Assembly (NCBI RefSeq): GCF_002261265.1 | Contig: NZ_NEVK01000008.1 | Location: 434,001 to 498,000, forward strand | Direction of reading: 5' to 3' | DNA length: 64,000 nt | Source of the DNA: Bordetella genomosp. 7 | GTDB lineage: Bacteria > Pseudomonadota > Gammaproteobacteria > Burkholderiales > Burkholderiaceae_B | Shown: positions 53,266 to 63,163 of the stretch, piece by piece | Layout of the letters: every line of letters starts with the position of its first letter | Position numbering within the stretch: position 1 is the stretch's first letter | Made by a program: the position numbers and the translations under genes | Notes under the pieces: generated by a model | Seen by the model: only the letters and a program-made list of their open reading frames with translations | Database searches by the model: none | What the model was told of the DNA's origin: nothing

Positions 53266-56124
53266 ATGGACGCGATACGCATTCGGGGTGCCCGCACCCA
53301 TAACCTTAAAAACGTCTCGCTCGACCTGCCGCGTCACAAGCTCGTGGTCATCACGGGCCTGTCCGGCTCGGGCAAATCGTCGCTGGCCTTCGACACGCTG
53401 TACGCCGAAGGGCAGCGCCGCTACGTCGAAAGCCTGTCGGCCTACGCGCGGCAGTTCCTGCAGCTGATGGACAAGCCCGACGTCGATCTCATCGAGGGCC
53501 TGTCTCCTGCGATCTCCATCGAGCAGAAGGCGGCGGGTCACAATCCACGGTCCACCGTGGGCACCATCACCGAAATCCACGATTACCTGCGGCTGTTGTA
53601 CGCGCGGGTGGGCACGCCGTATTGCCCGGAACACGGCCTGCCGCTGCAGGCGCAGAGCGTCAGCCAGATGGTCGATGCCGTGCTGGCGTGGCACGCCGAA
53701 ACCCGGCTGGCCGTGCTGGCGCCCCTGGCGCGCGGCAAGAAAGGCAGTTTCGAAGACGAATGCGCCTCGCTGCAGGCCCAGGGTTACGTGCGGCTGCGCG
53801 TCGATGGCCAGATGCACGAAATCAGCGAACTGCCGCCGCTGAAGAAAAATGAAAAGCACGACATCGACGTCGTGATCGACCGCCTGCGCGTGCGGCCCGA
53901 CAGCAAGCAGCGCCTGGCCGAAAGCTTCGAAACTGCCATGCAGCTGGCCGATGGCCGCACCGTGGCGCTCGATATGGACAGCGGGCGCGAACAGGTGTTT
54001 TCCAGCCGCTATGCGTGCCCGGTGTGCAGCCACAGCCTGCCCGAGCTCGAGCCCCGGCTGTTCAGCTTCAACAACCCCATGGGCGCCTGTCCTACGTGCG
54101 ACGGCATCGGGCAGGTCGGCTTCTTCGACCCCAAGCGCGTGGTGGCGTTTCCCGAGCTCAGCCTGGCGGCCGGCGCCATACGCGGCTGGGACCGCCGCAA
54201 CTCCTTTACACATTCTTTGCTCACCAGCCTGGCGGCGCATTACGAATTCGACATCGACACGCCCTTCGAAGAACTGCCCGAAGCGCTGCGCCAGAAGGTG
54301 CTCTACGGCTCGGGCGACGAAGCAATCGCCTTTGTCTACCTGAACGAAAAAGGCCGGGGCACGGTCAAGCGCCACCCCTTCGAAGGCGTCATCCCCAATC
54401 TTGAACGCCGCTGGCGCGAAACCGATTCGTCCACCGTGCGCGAAGAGCTCGGCAAGTACCGCAACATCAAGACCTGCCCCGATTGCAACGGCTCGCGGCT
54501 GCGCGCCGAGGCCCGGCATGTGCTCATCGGCGACGAACCCCGTGGCGACGAGCGCCGCGGCCAGGCCATTTACGAAGTCGAGGCCATGCCGCTGTCAGAC
54601 TGCCTGGCCTGGTTCAAGGCGCTGTCGCTTACCGGCGCCAAGCAGGAAATCGCCCAGCGCATCGTGCGCGAGATCGAGGCGCGGCTGAGCTTCCTGAACA
54701 ATGTGGGGTTGAACTACCTGTCGCTGGACCGCAGCGCCGACACGATCTCCGGCGGCGAGGCGCAGCGCATCCGCCTGGCCAGCCAGATCGGCTCCGGCCT
54801 GACCGGCGTGATGTACGTGCTGGACGAACCGTCCATCGGCCTGCACCAGCGCGACAACGACCGCCTGATCGGCACCCTGCAGCACCTGCGCGACCTCGGC
54901 AATAGCGTCATTGTGGTCGAGCACGACGAAGACATGATCCGCCTGGCCGACTGGGTCGTCGACATGGGCCCGGGCGCCGGCGAACACGGCGGCCAGGTGG
55001 TTGCGCAGGGCACGCCAGACGCCGTCCAGCAAAACTCCGCGTCCCTGACCGGCCAGTATCTCAGCGGACGGCGCGCCATACCGGTGCCCGGGCGGCGCCC
55101 CATCACCGACGACCTGCCCTGGCTGGTCATCGAGGGCGCCAGCGGCAATAACCTCAAGTCCGTCGACCTGCGCATACCCGCCGGCCGGCTGGTGTGCGTC
55201 ACCGGCGTGTCCGGCTCGGGCAAGTCCACGCTGGTCAACGATACGCTGGCCGTCGCCGTCTCGCGCCAATTGCACAATGCGCAGGGCGAGCCGGCGCCAT
55301 ACGCGTCGATCAGCGGCCTGGAACATTTCGACAAGATCATCAGTGTCGACCAGAGCCCCATCGGCCGCACCCCCCGCAGCAACCCGGCCACCTACACGGG
55401 CCTGTTCACGCCCATACGCGAATTGTTCGCCGGCGTACCCGAGGCGCGCTCGCGCGGCTACGACCCCGGCCGCTTCAGCTTCAACGTCAAGGGCGGCCGG
55501 TGCGAAGCCTGCCAGGGCGACGGCGTGGTCAAGGTCGAGATGCATTTCCTGCCCGACATGTACGTGCCCTGCGACGTATGCCACGGCAAACGCTACAACC
55601 GCGAAACCCTCGAAATCCGTTATCGCGGCCGCAATATCAGCGAAGTACTCGAGCTCACGGTCGAACAGGCGCTGGAATACTTCGAATCGGTGCCCGCCAT
55701 CGCGCGCAAGCTGCACACATTGATCGACGTGGGCCTGTCGTATATACGCCTGGGCCAGAGCGCCACCACCCTGTCGGGCGGCGAGGCGCAGCGCGTAAAG
55801 CTGTCGCTGGAACTCTCGCGCCGCAGTACGGGGCGCACGCTGTACATCCTGGACGAGCCCACCACGGGCCTGCATTTCCGCGACATCGAAATGCTGCTTC
55901 AGGTCGTGAACCAGCTTGTCGACAGCGGCAATACGGTGCTGGTCATCGAACACAACCTGGACGTCATCAAGACGGCCGACTGGGTGGTGGACATGGGCCC
56001 CGAAGGCGGCGATGGCGGCGGGCGGGTCGTGGCGGTCGGCACGCCCGAAGATGTGGCGGCCAGCCCACAAAGCCATACCGGCCATTACCTTGGGCGGGTG
56101 TTGCAACGCAAGGGTCCGCAGTAG
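53266..56124 (+). CDS. uvrA: Excinuclease ABC subunit A
   Basis: 952 residues, the full length of UvrA. Two ABC ATPase halves are visible: Walker A in [16 protein letters not shown] (about 25-40) and in [16 protein letters not shown] (about 645), signature segments [18 protein letters not shown] and [18 protein letters not shown]. Zinc-finger cysteines are in [12 protein letters not shown] and GACPTCDG, and in [12 protein letters not shown] and YVPCDVCHG. UvrA finds DNA damage and loads UvrB in nucleotide excision repair. I see no LexA site in the short upstream gap. Confidence 0.97.
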   Translation: MDAIRIRGARTHNLKNVSLDLPRHKLVVITGLSGSGKSSLAFDTLYAEGQRRYVESLSAYARQFLQLMDKPDVDLIEGLSPAISIEQKAAGHNPRSTVGTITEIHDYLRLLYARVGTPYCPEHGLPLQAQSVSQMVDAVLAWHAETRLAVLAPLARGKKGSFEDECASLQAQGYVRLRVDGQMHEISELPPLKKNEKHDIDVVIDRLRVRPDSKQRLAESFETAMQLADGRTVALDMDSGREQVFSSRYACPVCSHSLPELEPRLFSFNNPMGACPTCDGIGQVGFFDPKRVVAFPELSLAAGAIRGWDRRNSFTHSLLTSLAAHYEFDIDTPFEELPEALRQKVLYGSGDEAIAFVYLNEKGRGTVKRHPFEGVIPNLERRWRETDSSTVREELGKYRNIKTCPDCNGSRLRAEARHVLIGDEPRGDERRGQAIYEVEAMPLSDCLAWFKALSLTGAKQEIAQRIVREIEARLSFLNNVGLNYLSLDRSADTISGGEAQRIRLASQIGSGLTGVMYVLDEPSIGLHQRDNDRLIGTLQHLRDLGNSVIVVEHDEDMIRLADWVVDMGPGAGEHGGQVVAQGTPDAVQQNSASLTGQYLSGRRAIPVPGRRPITDDLPWLVIEGASGNNLKSVDLRIPAGRLVCVTGVSGSGKSTLVNDTLAVAVSRQLHNAQGEPAPYASISGLEHFDKIISVDQSPIGRTPRSNPATYTGLFTPIRELFAGVPEARSRGYDPGRFSFNVKGGRCEACQGDGVVKVEMHFLPDMYVPCDVCHGKRYNRETLEIRYRGRNISEVLELTVEQALEYFESVPAIARKLHTLIDVGLSYIRLGQSATTLSGGEAQRVKLSLELSRRSTGRTLYILDEPTTGLHFRDIEMLLQVVNQLVDSGNTVLVIEHNLDVIKTADWVVDMGPEGGDGGGRVVAVGTPEDVAASPQSHTGHYLGRVLQRKGPQ

Positions 56125-56279
56125 ACTGCATCTGGGCCGACCCGGCCCGGATGCTCGTGCGCCAACGGCCCCGGAACCCGCCGGGGGCGCGTGCGCCGGT
56201 GCTGCATACACGGGCGTCTATCCCAAGCGCGTCAGGCACCGATGCGCACCCGACCCACGCACCCATCCCTCTTATCGCC

Positions 56280-56939
56280 ATGTATACCCTCATCATCGGC
56301 AACAAGAACTACTCGTCCTGGTCGTTGCGCCCGTGGCTCGCCCTGCGCGCGGCAGGCATTGCGTTCCAGGAACAGAAACTGGGCCTTTTCACGCCCGAAT
56401 TCGCGCAACGCCTCAGCTCGCTGACGCCCGCCGGCCTGGTGCCGGTGCTGCTGGATGGCGAATTCGCCGTCTGGGATTCGCTGGCCATCTGCGAGTATGC
56501 GGCCGAACAACATCCCGACGCCGCCCTTTGGCCCGCCGAACCGCGCGCCCGGGCGCGCGCCCGCTCGCTGGCCGCACAGATGCACAGCGGTTTCGGCCAG
56601 CTGAGGCAGCTCATGCCGATGAACATCGAAGCGCACCTGCCGGGCCTGGATCTTTCCGCCGCGCAGGACGACATCGCGCGCGTGCAGGCCCTGTGGCGCG
56701 ACACGCGCGCCGAGTTCGGCCAGGGCGGCCCATTTTTGTTTGGCCGGTTTTCTATCGCCGATGCGTTCTACGCGCCCGTCGTCTCGCGCTTTACCACCTA
56801 CGCAGTGCCGGCCGAAGGGCCGGCCCGCGACTATATGGATGCCGTACTGGCCTTGCCCGCCCTGCAGGAATGGACGCGCGACGCCTGTGCGGAAGGCATT
56901 TTCGTACCCGCGGACGAACCCTACCGCACGCACCGCTGA
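56280..56939 (+). CDS. Glutathione S-transferase family protein
   Basis: 219 residues. N-terminal thioredoxin fold with the Ser-type active site (IIGNKNYSSWSLRPWLAL) and LVPVLLDGEFAVWDSLAICEYAAE, then a helical C-terminal domain with FGRFSIADAFYAPVVSRFTTY. It conjugates or reduces substrates with glutathione in the cytoplasm. ATG 56280 gives the family N-terminus; a long frame to 55194 is the shadow of uvrA. It is followed by palindromic repeats. Specific substrate not known. Confidence 0.9.
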   Translation: MYTLIIGNKNYSSWSLRPWLALRAAGIAFQEQKLGLFTPEFAQRLSSLTPAGLVPVLLDGEFAVWDSLAICEYAAEQHPDAALWPAEPRARARARSLAAQMHSGFGQLRQLMPMNIEAHLPGLDLSAAQDDIARVQALWRDTRAEFGQGGPFLFGRFSIADAFYAPVVSRFTTYAVPAEGPARDYMDAVLALPALQEWTRDACAEGIFVPADEPYRTHR

Positions 56940-56991
56940 CAAGCCATAGGCGCCAGACACGCTGACTTTCAGGCGCCCGGCTTCCGTTCCA

Positions 56992-57179
56992 GGTGTCTGA
57001 CTACCGTTCCAGGTGTCTGACTCCCGAAGGGTGTCAGACACCACACCCACGACATCAAGGCGCTGCCGGGCTCCAGAGCGCCGCCCCGCGGTGTCAGGCA
57101 CCCTGCGGGAGCCAGACACCAACTTTGCATGACGGTGCTTCCTCTGACGGTGTCTGACTCCCGAAGGGTGTCAGACACC
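56992..57179. repeat. Cluster of three palindromic elements plus one half element
   Basis: A half element (GGTGTCTGACTA at 56992) precedes full palindromes at 57012-57042, 57090-57120 and 57149-57179, of the form GGTGTCTGACTCCC-GAA-GGGTGTCAGACACC; the middle one is diverged. A 20-base duplication (CCGTTCCAGGTGTCTGACT) spans the half and first full element. Six bases separate the last palindrome from the dgt stop (57186), so it may also work as a terminator for GST and dgt, which converge here. Confidence 0.9.
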
Positions 57180-57185
57180 ACGCCG

Positions 57186-58328
57186 TCACCCCATTTCGAA
57201 CAGCCGTTTGTGCTCGCGGATGGCATAGCGGTCTGTCATGCCGGCGATATAGTCGGCAATCGCGCGCGCCTGCTCCAATTCGTCACGCTGATAGTCGGGC
57301 GGCAGCAGGCGCGGGTCGGCCAGAAAAGCCGCGAACAGTTCGCGCACAATGCGCCGCGCCTTGTTCGTCATGCGCATCACGCGGTAATGCCGGTACAGGT
57401 TATCGAACAGAAAGCGCTTGAGTTCATCGGCCTCGCGTTGCACGCTGTCCGAAAAGCCGGCCAGCGGCGGCGCGCGCCGTACCGCGTCCGCGTCTGCGGG
57501 GGCCGCGTCCGCAATGCGTGCCAGCGACGTGGCGGTCAGGTCCACGATCAGCGTATTGATCATGCGCCGCACCGTTTCGGCCACCGCCCGACGCGGTGCC
57601 AGGCGCGGATAGCGCTCGGCCACCTGCGCGTAATGCCGTCCGAAGATGGTCACTTCCTGCATCTGCTCCAGCGTGATCAGGCCCGAACGCAAACCATCAT
57701 CGATATCGTGGTTGTTATAGGCGATCTCGTCGGCCAGGTTGGCCACCTGCGCTTCCAGCGATGGCCGAGTGCGGTTCAGAAACCGCTCGCCCACCTCGCC
57801 CAGCTGGCGCGCGTGCGCCACCGAACAATGCTTCAGGATGCCCTCGCGCGTCTCGAAGCACAGGTTCAGGCCGCTGAATTCCGCATAGCGTTCTTCCAGT
57901 TCGTCGACCACGCGCAGGCTCTGCAGGTTGTGCTCAAAGCCGCCGGCATGCGGCGCCAGCTCGCGCATGCAGGCATTGAGCTCGTCCTGCCCGGCGTGGC
58001 CAAAGGGCGTATGGCCAAGGTCGTGCGCCAGGGAAATGGCTTCGGTCAGGTCTTCCGACAGACGCAGGCTGCGCGCCAGCGTTCGCGCGATCTGCGCCAC
58101 TTCCAGGCTGTGCGTCAGGCGCGTGCGGAACAGGTCGCCTTCATGGTTGACGAACACCTGCGTCTTGTATTCCAGGCGGCGAAAGGCCGTGCAATGAATG
58201 ATGCGGTCGCGGTCACGCTGGAATTCAGTGCGGTTCTGCGGAGGCGGTTCGGGGTGCCGCCGTCCGCGGGTGGCCATGGGGTTCGATGCGTAGCAAGCCA
58301 GGTCTTCCATCTGCGGCATCACCCCCAT
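57186..58328 (-). CDS. dgt: Deoxyguanosinetriphosphate triphosphohydrolase-like protein
   Basis: 380 residues of the HD superfamily. The HD-domain metal residues appear in [14 protein letters not shown] (His), [18 protein letters not shown] (His-Asp and His) and [18 protein letters not shown] (Asp). It removes triphosphate from dGTP and possibly other dNTPs. I chose ATG 58328 ([16 protein letters not shown]); a GTG at 58337 overlaps the aroB stop and would add three residues. Third gene of an aroK-aroB-dgt operon; the stop abuts palindromic repeats. Confidence 0.88.
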   Translation of the reverse strand: MGVMPQMEDLACYASNPMATRGRRHPEPPPQNRTEFQRDRDRIIHCTAFRRLEYKTQVFVNHEGDLFRTRLTHSLEVAQIARTLARSLRLSEDLTEAISLAHDLGHTPFGHAGQDELNACMRELAPHAGGFEHNLQSLRVVDELEERYAEFSGLNLCFETREGILKHCSVAHARQLGEVGERFLNRTRPSLEAQVANLADEIAYNNHDIDDGLRSGLITLEQMQEVTIFGRHYAQVAERYPRLAPRRAVAETVRRMINTLIVDLTATSLARIADAAPADADAVRRAPPLAGFSDSVQREADELKRFLFDNLYRHYRVMRMTNKARRIVRELFAAFLADPRLLPPDYQRDELEQARAIADYIAGMTDRYAIREHKRLFEMG

Positions 58329-58333
58329 GGCGG

Positions 58334-59410
58334 TCACTGCACGGTGCGCGCCAGCACCGCGCGCACGGCATCCAGCGGCGCGGGGCGGGTCAGCGCCTGG
58401 CCTATGCGCGGCATCAGCACGAAACGTATCTCGCCGCCTTCTGTTTTCTTGTCCACCTGCATCAACTCGAGCCAGCGGTCGCCGCCCAGGTCGGGCGCCA
58501 CGATCGGGCAGCCTATGGCCTGCACCAGGTCGCGCACCCGGGCCACGTCGGCGCGCGGAAAGCCGGCCACATCGGCCGAAAGCTCGGCTGCCTGCACCAT
58601 GCCGCAGCCCACCGCCTCGCCGTGCAGCCATTCACCGTAGCCCAGGCCCGACTCGATGGCATGGCCGAACGTGTGCCCCAGGTTGAGAATGGCGCGCAAG
58701 CCCGATTCCCGCTCGTCTTGCCCCACCACTTGCGCCTTCAGCTCGCAAGAGCGGCGGATGGCGTACGTCAGGGCGGCCGGATCCAGCGCGCGCAGCGCGG
58801 CGGCATTGGTTTCGCACCAGCCCCAGAACTCCGCGTCCAGGATCAGGCCGTACTTGATCACTTCGGCCAGGCCCGCCGACACTTCGCGAGCCGGCAGCGT
58901 GCGCAGCACGTCGGTGTCGATCTCGACCGCCACCGGCTGATAAAACGCGCCCACCATATTCTTGCCCAGCGGGTGGTTCACCGCCGTCTTGCCCCCCACC
59001 GACGAATCCACCTGCGCCAGCAGCGTGGTCGGCACCTGCACGAAACGGACGCCGCGCATGTACACCGCTGCGGCAAAGCCCGTCATGTCGCCGATTACCC
59101 CGCCTCCCAGCGCCACCAGCACGGCGCGGCGATCGAGCCGGTGCGTCAGCAGGGCGTCGAAAATCAGGTTCAGCGTCTGCCAGTCTTTATGGGCCTCGCC
59201 ATCGGGCAGTTCGATACGCAGTACGCGGCGCCCGGTGCGCGCCAGCGCGGCCTCGACACGCTCGCCATACAGCGCGCCCACGGTGGGATTGGTAACTACC
59301 GCAATGGCCGTGGCGTCGGCCGGAATGGACTGGTCCAGGGCATCCAGGCGGCCCGACCCGATATGGATGGGGTAGCGGCCTCCCGGGGTATCGACATCGA
59401 CAACCGTCAT
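58334..59410 (-). CDS. aroB: 3-dehydroquinate synthase
   Basis: 358 residues. AroB converts DAHP to 3-dehydroquinate, step two of the shikimate pathway, with NAD and zinc. Visible features are [24 protein letters not shown] near residue 95, [25 protein letters not shown] near 130, and the zinc residues in [12 protein letters not shown] (Glu), [12 protein letters not shown] (His) and [13 protein letters not shown] (His). Its ATG overlaps the aroK stop by four bases, so both are coupled. Confidence 0.96.
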   Translation of the reverse strand: MTVVDVDTPGGRYPIHIGSGRLDALDQSIPADATAIAVVTNPTVGALYGERVEAALARTGRRVLRIELPDGEAHKDWQTLNLIFDALLTHRLDRRAVLVALGGGVIGDMTGFAAAVYMRGVRFVQVPTTLLAQVDSSVGGKTAVNHPLGKNMVGAFYQPVAVEIDTDVLRTLPAREVSAGLAEVIKYGLILDAEFWGWCETNAAALRALDPAALTYAIRRSCELKAQVVGQDERESGLRAILNLGHTFGHAIESGLGYGEWLHGEAVGCGMVQAAELSADVAGFPRADVARVRDLVQAIGCPIVAPDLGGDRWLELMQVDKKTEGGEIRFVLMPRIGQALTRPAPLDAVRAVLARTVQ

Positions 59411-60030
59411 GGAATTTTCTTCTCGTAGGCTTGCAGCAGGGGCAGCAACGACTTCACCAGGTGCGAAACCGGCATGGTGCCGGTGTCCACCACCAGGTCG
59501 GCCACCTCGTCGTATAAGGGTTCGCGCTGGGTCATCAGGTCGCGCAGCGTGCCGCGCGGGTCCGCATTGGCCAGCAGGGGGCGGTTGCGGTCGCGGCTGG
59601 TGCGCCGGTAAAGCTCGTCGACCGTGGCGCGCAGGTACACCACCACCCCGCGCTCGCGCAGCAGCCGACGGTTCTCCGGCGCAAGCACGGCCCCGCCGCC
59701 CGTGGCCAGCACGATGCCGCGCCGCTGCGTGCACTGGTCCAGCGCGGCCGCCTCGCGCTTGCGGAACCCGCCTTCGCCCTCGATCTCGAAAATGACGGGC
59801 ACGCGCACGCCGCAGCGCGCTTCGAGCTCGTGATCCAGGTCGATGAACTCCCGGCCCAGCACGCGCGCCAGCCCGCGGCCAATGGTCGTCTTGCCCGCCC
59901 CCATCATGCCCACCAGAAAAACCGGCAGGTCATGGGGCAGCGCAACACGCGCGTCGGCCTCGGCCGGTGCGCAGGGGCTGCCGGCGGATGTATCGCCCGG
60001 GTCGGCCCCGGTATGCTCCAATACGTTCAT
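59407..60030 (-). CDS. aroK: Shikimate kinase
   Basis: 207 residues. A P-loop ([23 protein letters not shown], about 36-58) is followed by [13 protein letters not shown] (Mg and substrate acids), the [14 protein letters not shown] shikimate loop and [15 protein letters not shown]. It phosphorylates shikimate in aromatic amino-acid synthesis. Two in-frame ATGs are open; 60030 leaves a 33-residue polar N-terminus before the fold. It is first in the operon with aroB and dgt. The divergent mrcA gene starts 115 bases away. Confidence 0.95.
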   Translation of the reverse strand: MNVLEHTGADPGDTSAGSPCAPAEADARVALPHDLPVFLVGMMGAGKTTIGRGLARVLGREFIDLDHELEARCGVRVPVIFEIEGEGGFRKREAAALDQCTQRRGIVLATGGGAVLAPENRRLLRERGVVVYLRATVDELYRRTSRDRNRPLLANADPRGTLRDLMTQREPLYDEVADLVVDTGTMPVSHLVKSLLPLLQAYEKKIP

Positions 60031-60144
60031 GCCTGCATTATCACATCGCCGGCGAGTTGCCCGCTTACCACACTGAACTAATTTGTTACAGAAACGCGGT
60101 ACCCTGGCCCGGGTGCCCCTGCAGATGCCCGTAAAATCGCCGCG

Positions 60145-62601
60145 ATGAGCAAGTCGCAGAATTCTTCTAAAAAAGCCCCACCCCCCAAAAGCGGGTCGCC
60201 TGTTTTGCGGTTCTTCGTGAAGGCGGGCATTTTGCTGGGCGGTCTGGCGTTGTGTGGCGTCTTGCTGGGCGGCATGGCGTTGGCGTTGGCGTGGCCCAAC
60301 CTGCCCGACCTGCACGCCATGACCGATTATCGGCCCCGGGTGCCGCTGCGCGTCTATACCAGCGACCACGTGCTCATCGGCGAGTTCGGCGAAGAACGCC
60401 GCAACGTGCTGCGCTTTAACGAATTTCCCGACGTGATGAAGTCGGCCGTGCTGGCTGCCGAAGACGATCGCTTCTACCAGCACGGCGGCATCGACTGGGC
60501 CGGCGTGGTGCGCGCCGGCCTGGCCAACCTGCTCAGCATGTCCAAGTCGCAGGGCGCCAGCACCATCACCATGCAGGTGGCGCGCAACTTCTACCTGTCG
60601 TCCGAAAAAACGTATTCACGCAAGTTCTACGAACTGCTGCTTACGTTCAAGATCGAGGCCGAGCTCACCAAAGACCAGATTCTCGAGCTCTATATGAACC
60701 AGATCTATCTGGGTCATCGCGCGTACGGCTTTGCCGCCGCGTCGCGCACGTACTTTGGCAAGCCGCTGTCGCAAGTCACCGCCGCCGAGGCCGCGATGCT
60801 GGCCGGCATTCCCAAGGCGCCGTCGCGTTTCAACCCCATCGCCAACCGGCCCCGCGCCGAATTGCGCCAGCATTACGTATTGGGCCGCATGCACTCCCTG
60901 GGGTACCTGACCGACGCCGAGTACCAGCAGGCCAAGGCGCAGCCCATCATCATCAAGGCCGCCGAAGGCACGCCGGCAGGCGGCTATGCCGTGCATGGCG
61001 AATATGTCGCCGAACTGGCGCGCCAGTTGCTCTACGGCATCTACCAGGACGACCTGTACTCGCGCGGCATCAACATCTACACCACGGTGCGCGCCAAAGA
61101 CCAGGACTCGGCCTACCGCGCGGTGCGCGAAGGCGTACTGCAGTACACGCGCCGCGCCGTCTATCCGGGTCCGGAAGAACAGCTCGACATGCCGGAGGGC
61201 ATCGAGAATAACCCGCAGGCCCTGGACGACTTCCTGGACGGCGTGTTCGAAAAGCATCCGGACAGCGATGACTTGCTCACCGCCGTCGTGCTGTCGGCCA
61301 GCCCCACCGAAATCAAGGTGGCGCGCAGCGCCAACGAGGTCATCTCCATCACCGACAAGAAAGCGCTGGGCGTTGTCGCCCGCTCGCTGGGCAACAAGGC
61401 TTCGGCCGAAAAGCGGCTGCGGCGCGGGTCGGTGGTGTACATCCACAAATATGGCGACGGCTGGGAAGTCATCAACATGCCGGCCGTGCAAGCCGCCTTC
61501 GTGTCGCTGTCGCCGCAAGACGGCGCCATCCGCGCCATGGTGGGCGGCTTCGACTTCTACCGGGGCAACTTCAACCGCGTCACGCAGGCCTGGCGCCAGC
61601 CCGGCTCCAACATCAAGCCGTTCGTCTACGCGGCGTCGCTCGAACGGGGCCTGACGCCGGCCACCCAGATCTCCGATCAGCCGTTCCAGCTCACGGCCGA
61701 ACAAACGGGCTCCAAGGCCTGGAACCCCAAGAACTACGGCAACACCTACGAGCCCATGCTGACCATGCGGCAGGGGCTGTACAAGTCCAAGAACATGGTG
61801 TCGATCCGCATCCTGCAAGCCATCGGGCCGCAGTATGCGCAAGACTACCTGGCGCGCTTCGGCTTCGACAAGACGCGCCAGCCGGCCGTACTGCCGCTCG
61901 CATTGGGCGCGGGGTCCGTCACGCCCTTGCAGCTGGCCGGCGCCTATGCCGTGTTCGCCAATGGCGGCTATCGCATCGCGCCGTACCTGATCGAGCGCGT
62001 CACCGACAGCAGCGGCAAGGTGCTGATGCAATCCAAGCCCATCGTGGCCGGCGACGCGGCGGCCCGCGCCATCGACCCGCGCACGGCTTATGTCATGGAC
62101 GACATGCTGCGCGGCGTGGCAACCAGCGGAACCGCCGCCCGGGCGCGCGCCACGCTCAAGCGCACGGACGTGGCCGGCAAGACGGGCACCACCAACGAAT
62201 CTGTCGACGCGTGGTTCTCGGGTTACACGCCCACGCTGGTGGCCACGGCCTGGATGGGCTTTGACCAGCCCAGGTCGCTGGGTTCGCGTGAAACCGGCGG
62301 CGGCGTGGCCATGCCGATCTGGCTGGACTACATGGCCGAAATGCTCAAGGGCGTGCCCGAACAAAAGCAGCGGCCCCGTCCCGACGGCTTGCTGGTCGAG
62401 CGCGGCGAGTTTTATTTCTCGGAATTTCCCCCGGGCCAGGCGGTGGCGCGGCTGGGGCTGTCGGAGCCCACGCCGGCCGAAACCGACCAGCTGGGCGAGT
62501 TCCTGAACGAACTGGTGGGCGGGGGCGACAGCAGCATACGCGTGTCGCCCAGCATGAACACTGAAAAGCAGACGCCCTGGTCGCAGAAGATCCCTTTCTA
62601 G
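60145..62601 (+). CDS. mrcA: Penicillin-binding protein 1A
   Basis: 818 residues, a bifunctional class A PBP. A membrane anchor lies at about 20-52. The glycosyltransferase 51 domain has the catalytic Glu in LAAEDDRFYQHGGIDW (about 106) and GASTITMQVARNFYL. The transpeptidase has the active-site Ser in RQPGSNIKPFVYAA (about 487), SKN in LYKSKNMVSIRI and KTGTTNESVDAWFSGYTP (about 679). It polymerises and cross-links peptidoglycan on the outside of the inner membrane. It is divergent from aroK, as in related bacteria. Confidence 0.96.
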   Translation: MSKSQNSSKKAPPPKSGSPVLRFFVKAGILLGGLALCGVLLGGMALALAWPNLPDLHAMTDYRPRVPLRVYTSDHVLIGEFGEERRNVLRFNEFPDVMKSAVLAAEDDRFYQHGGIDWAGVVRAGLANLLSMSKSQGASTITMQVARNFYLSSEKTYSRKFYELLLTFKIEAELTKDQILELYMNQIYLGHRAYGFAAASRTYFGKPLSQVTAAEAAMLAGIPKAPSRFNPIANRPRAELRQHYVLGRMHSLGYLTDAEYQQAKAQPIIIKAAEGTPAGGYAVHGEYVAELARQLLYGIYQDDLYSRGINIYTTVRAKDQDSAYRAVREGVLQYTRRAVYPGPEEQLDMPEGIENNPQALDDFLDGVFEKHPDSDDLLTAVVLSASPTEIKVARSANEVISITDKKALGVVARSLGNKASAEKRLRRGSVVYIHKYGDGWEVINMPAVQAAFVSLSPQDGAIRAMVGGFDFYRGNFNRVTQAWRQPGSNIKPFVYAASLERGLTPATQISDQPFQLTAEQTGSKAWNPKNYGNTYEPMLTMRQGLYKSKNMVSIRILQAIGPQYAQDYLARFGFDKTRQPAVLPLALGAGSVTPLQLAGAYAVFANGGYRIAPYLIERVTDSSGKVLMQSKPIVAGDAAARAIDPRTAYVMDDMLRGVATSGTAARARATLKRTDVAGKTGTTNESVDAWFSGYTPTLVATAWMGFDQPRSLGSRETGGGVAMPIWLDYMAEMLKGVPEQKQRPRPDGLLVERGEFYFSEFPPGQAVARLGLSEPTPAETDQLGEFLNELVGGGDSSIRVSPSMNTEKQTPWSQKIPF

Positions 62602-62625
62602 GCCTCGCCGCGCCAGGCCCGGGCG

Positions 62626-62955
62626 TTACAGTTTCACGTTGACGGGCACGCCGGCCGCTGCGGAACAGATCTGCGACAACGCATCGGCCAGCTGCGGGCC
62701 GCCGCGGGTGTCGTTCCAGTGTTGTCCGTCGTAGCGATAATGAAACCCGCCGGTGCGGGCCGCGACCCAGATCTCTTGCATGGCAGTCTGGGCGTTCACC
62801 ACAACGTGGGTGCCGTCTTCGAACACCAGCGTCAGCACATTGCCGCTGCGGCTGGCTTCGATATCGACGTCCTGCCCCGCCGCCCAATCGTCGGCCTGGC
62901 TTTCGATGCTGTCCAGAACTTGGTCGACCAACGCAAGGAATTCGGTTTCAGTCAT
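62626..62955 (-). CDS. cyaY: Frataxin homologue, iron donor
   Basis: 109 residues, the full length of CyaY. Acidic residues for iron line the first helix (MTETEFLALVDQVLDSIESQADDW) and first strand (DVDIEASRSGNVLTLVFEDG); later come the signature NAQTAMQEIWVAARTGGFHYRYD and a C-terminal helix. It helps Fe-S cluster assembly in the cytoplasm. The gene converges with mrcA, with only 24 bases between stops, and is divergent from lptM-lysA by 32 bases. Confidence 0.93.
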   Translation of the reverse strand: MTETEFLALVDQVLDSIESQADDWAAGQDVDIEASRSGNVLTLVFEDGTHVVVNAQTAMQEIWVAARTGGFHYRYDGQHWNDTRGGPQLADALSQICSAAAGVPVNVKL

Positions 62956-62986
62956 AATCGAACCTGCAAGAATTACGGAGTTTCGA

Positions 62987-63163
62987 GTGTCCCACTTGGC
63001 ACACGGCCGCATGGTCTTACGCATTGTAGCCACGCTTGCCGCGACCAGCCTGGTCGCGGCGTGCGGCTTCAAGGGCCCGCTGTACCTGCCGCCCGAATCC
63101 GGCCAGACCGGGCCCACCACGCCCCCGCCGCCCCAAATCCCCGCTCCCGCAACGCTTCCATGA
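62987..63163 (+). CDS. lptM: LptM-like small lipoprotein
   Basis: About 58 residues. A short N-terminus and hydrophobic run end at the lipobox LVAAC (Cys about 25), followed by the family motif GFKGPLYLPP and a Pro-rich tail. LptM (YifL) is an outer-membrane lipoprotein that helps LptD mature. GTG 62987 has GGAG seven bases upstream; an ATG at 63011 lacks one. Its stop overlaps the lysA start by four bases, and lptM-lysA or dapF neighbours are common. Confidence 0.85.
   Translation: MSHLAHGRMVLRIVATLAATSLVAACGFKGPLYLPPESGQTGPTTPPPPQIPAPATLP

Noticed and set aside
54595-56211. 538-codon minus-strand frame opposite uvrA
   Set aside because: Shadow of uvrA, with a repetitive Ala/Gly/Arg/Asp composition and no start signal.
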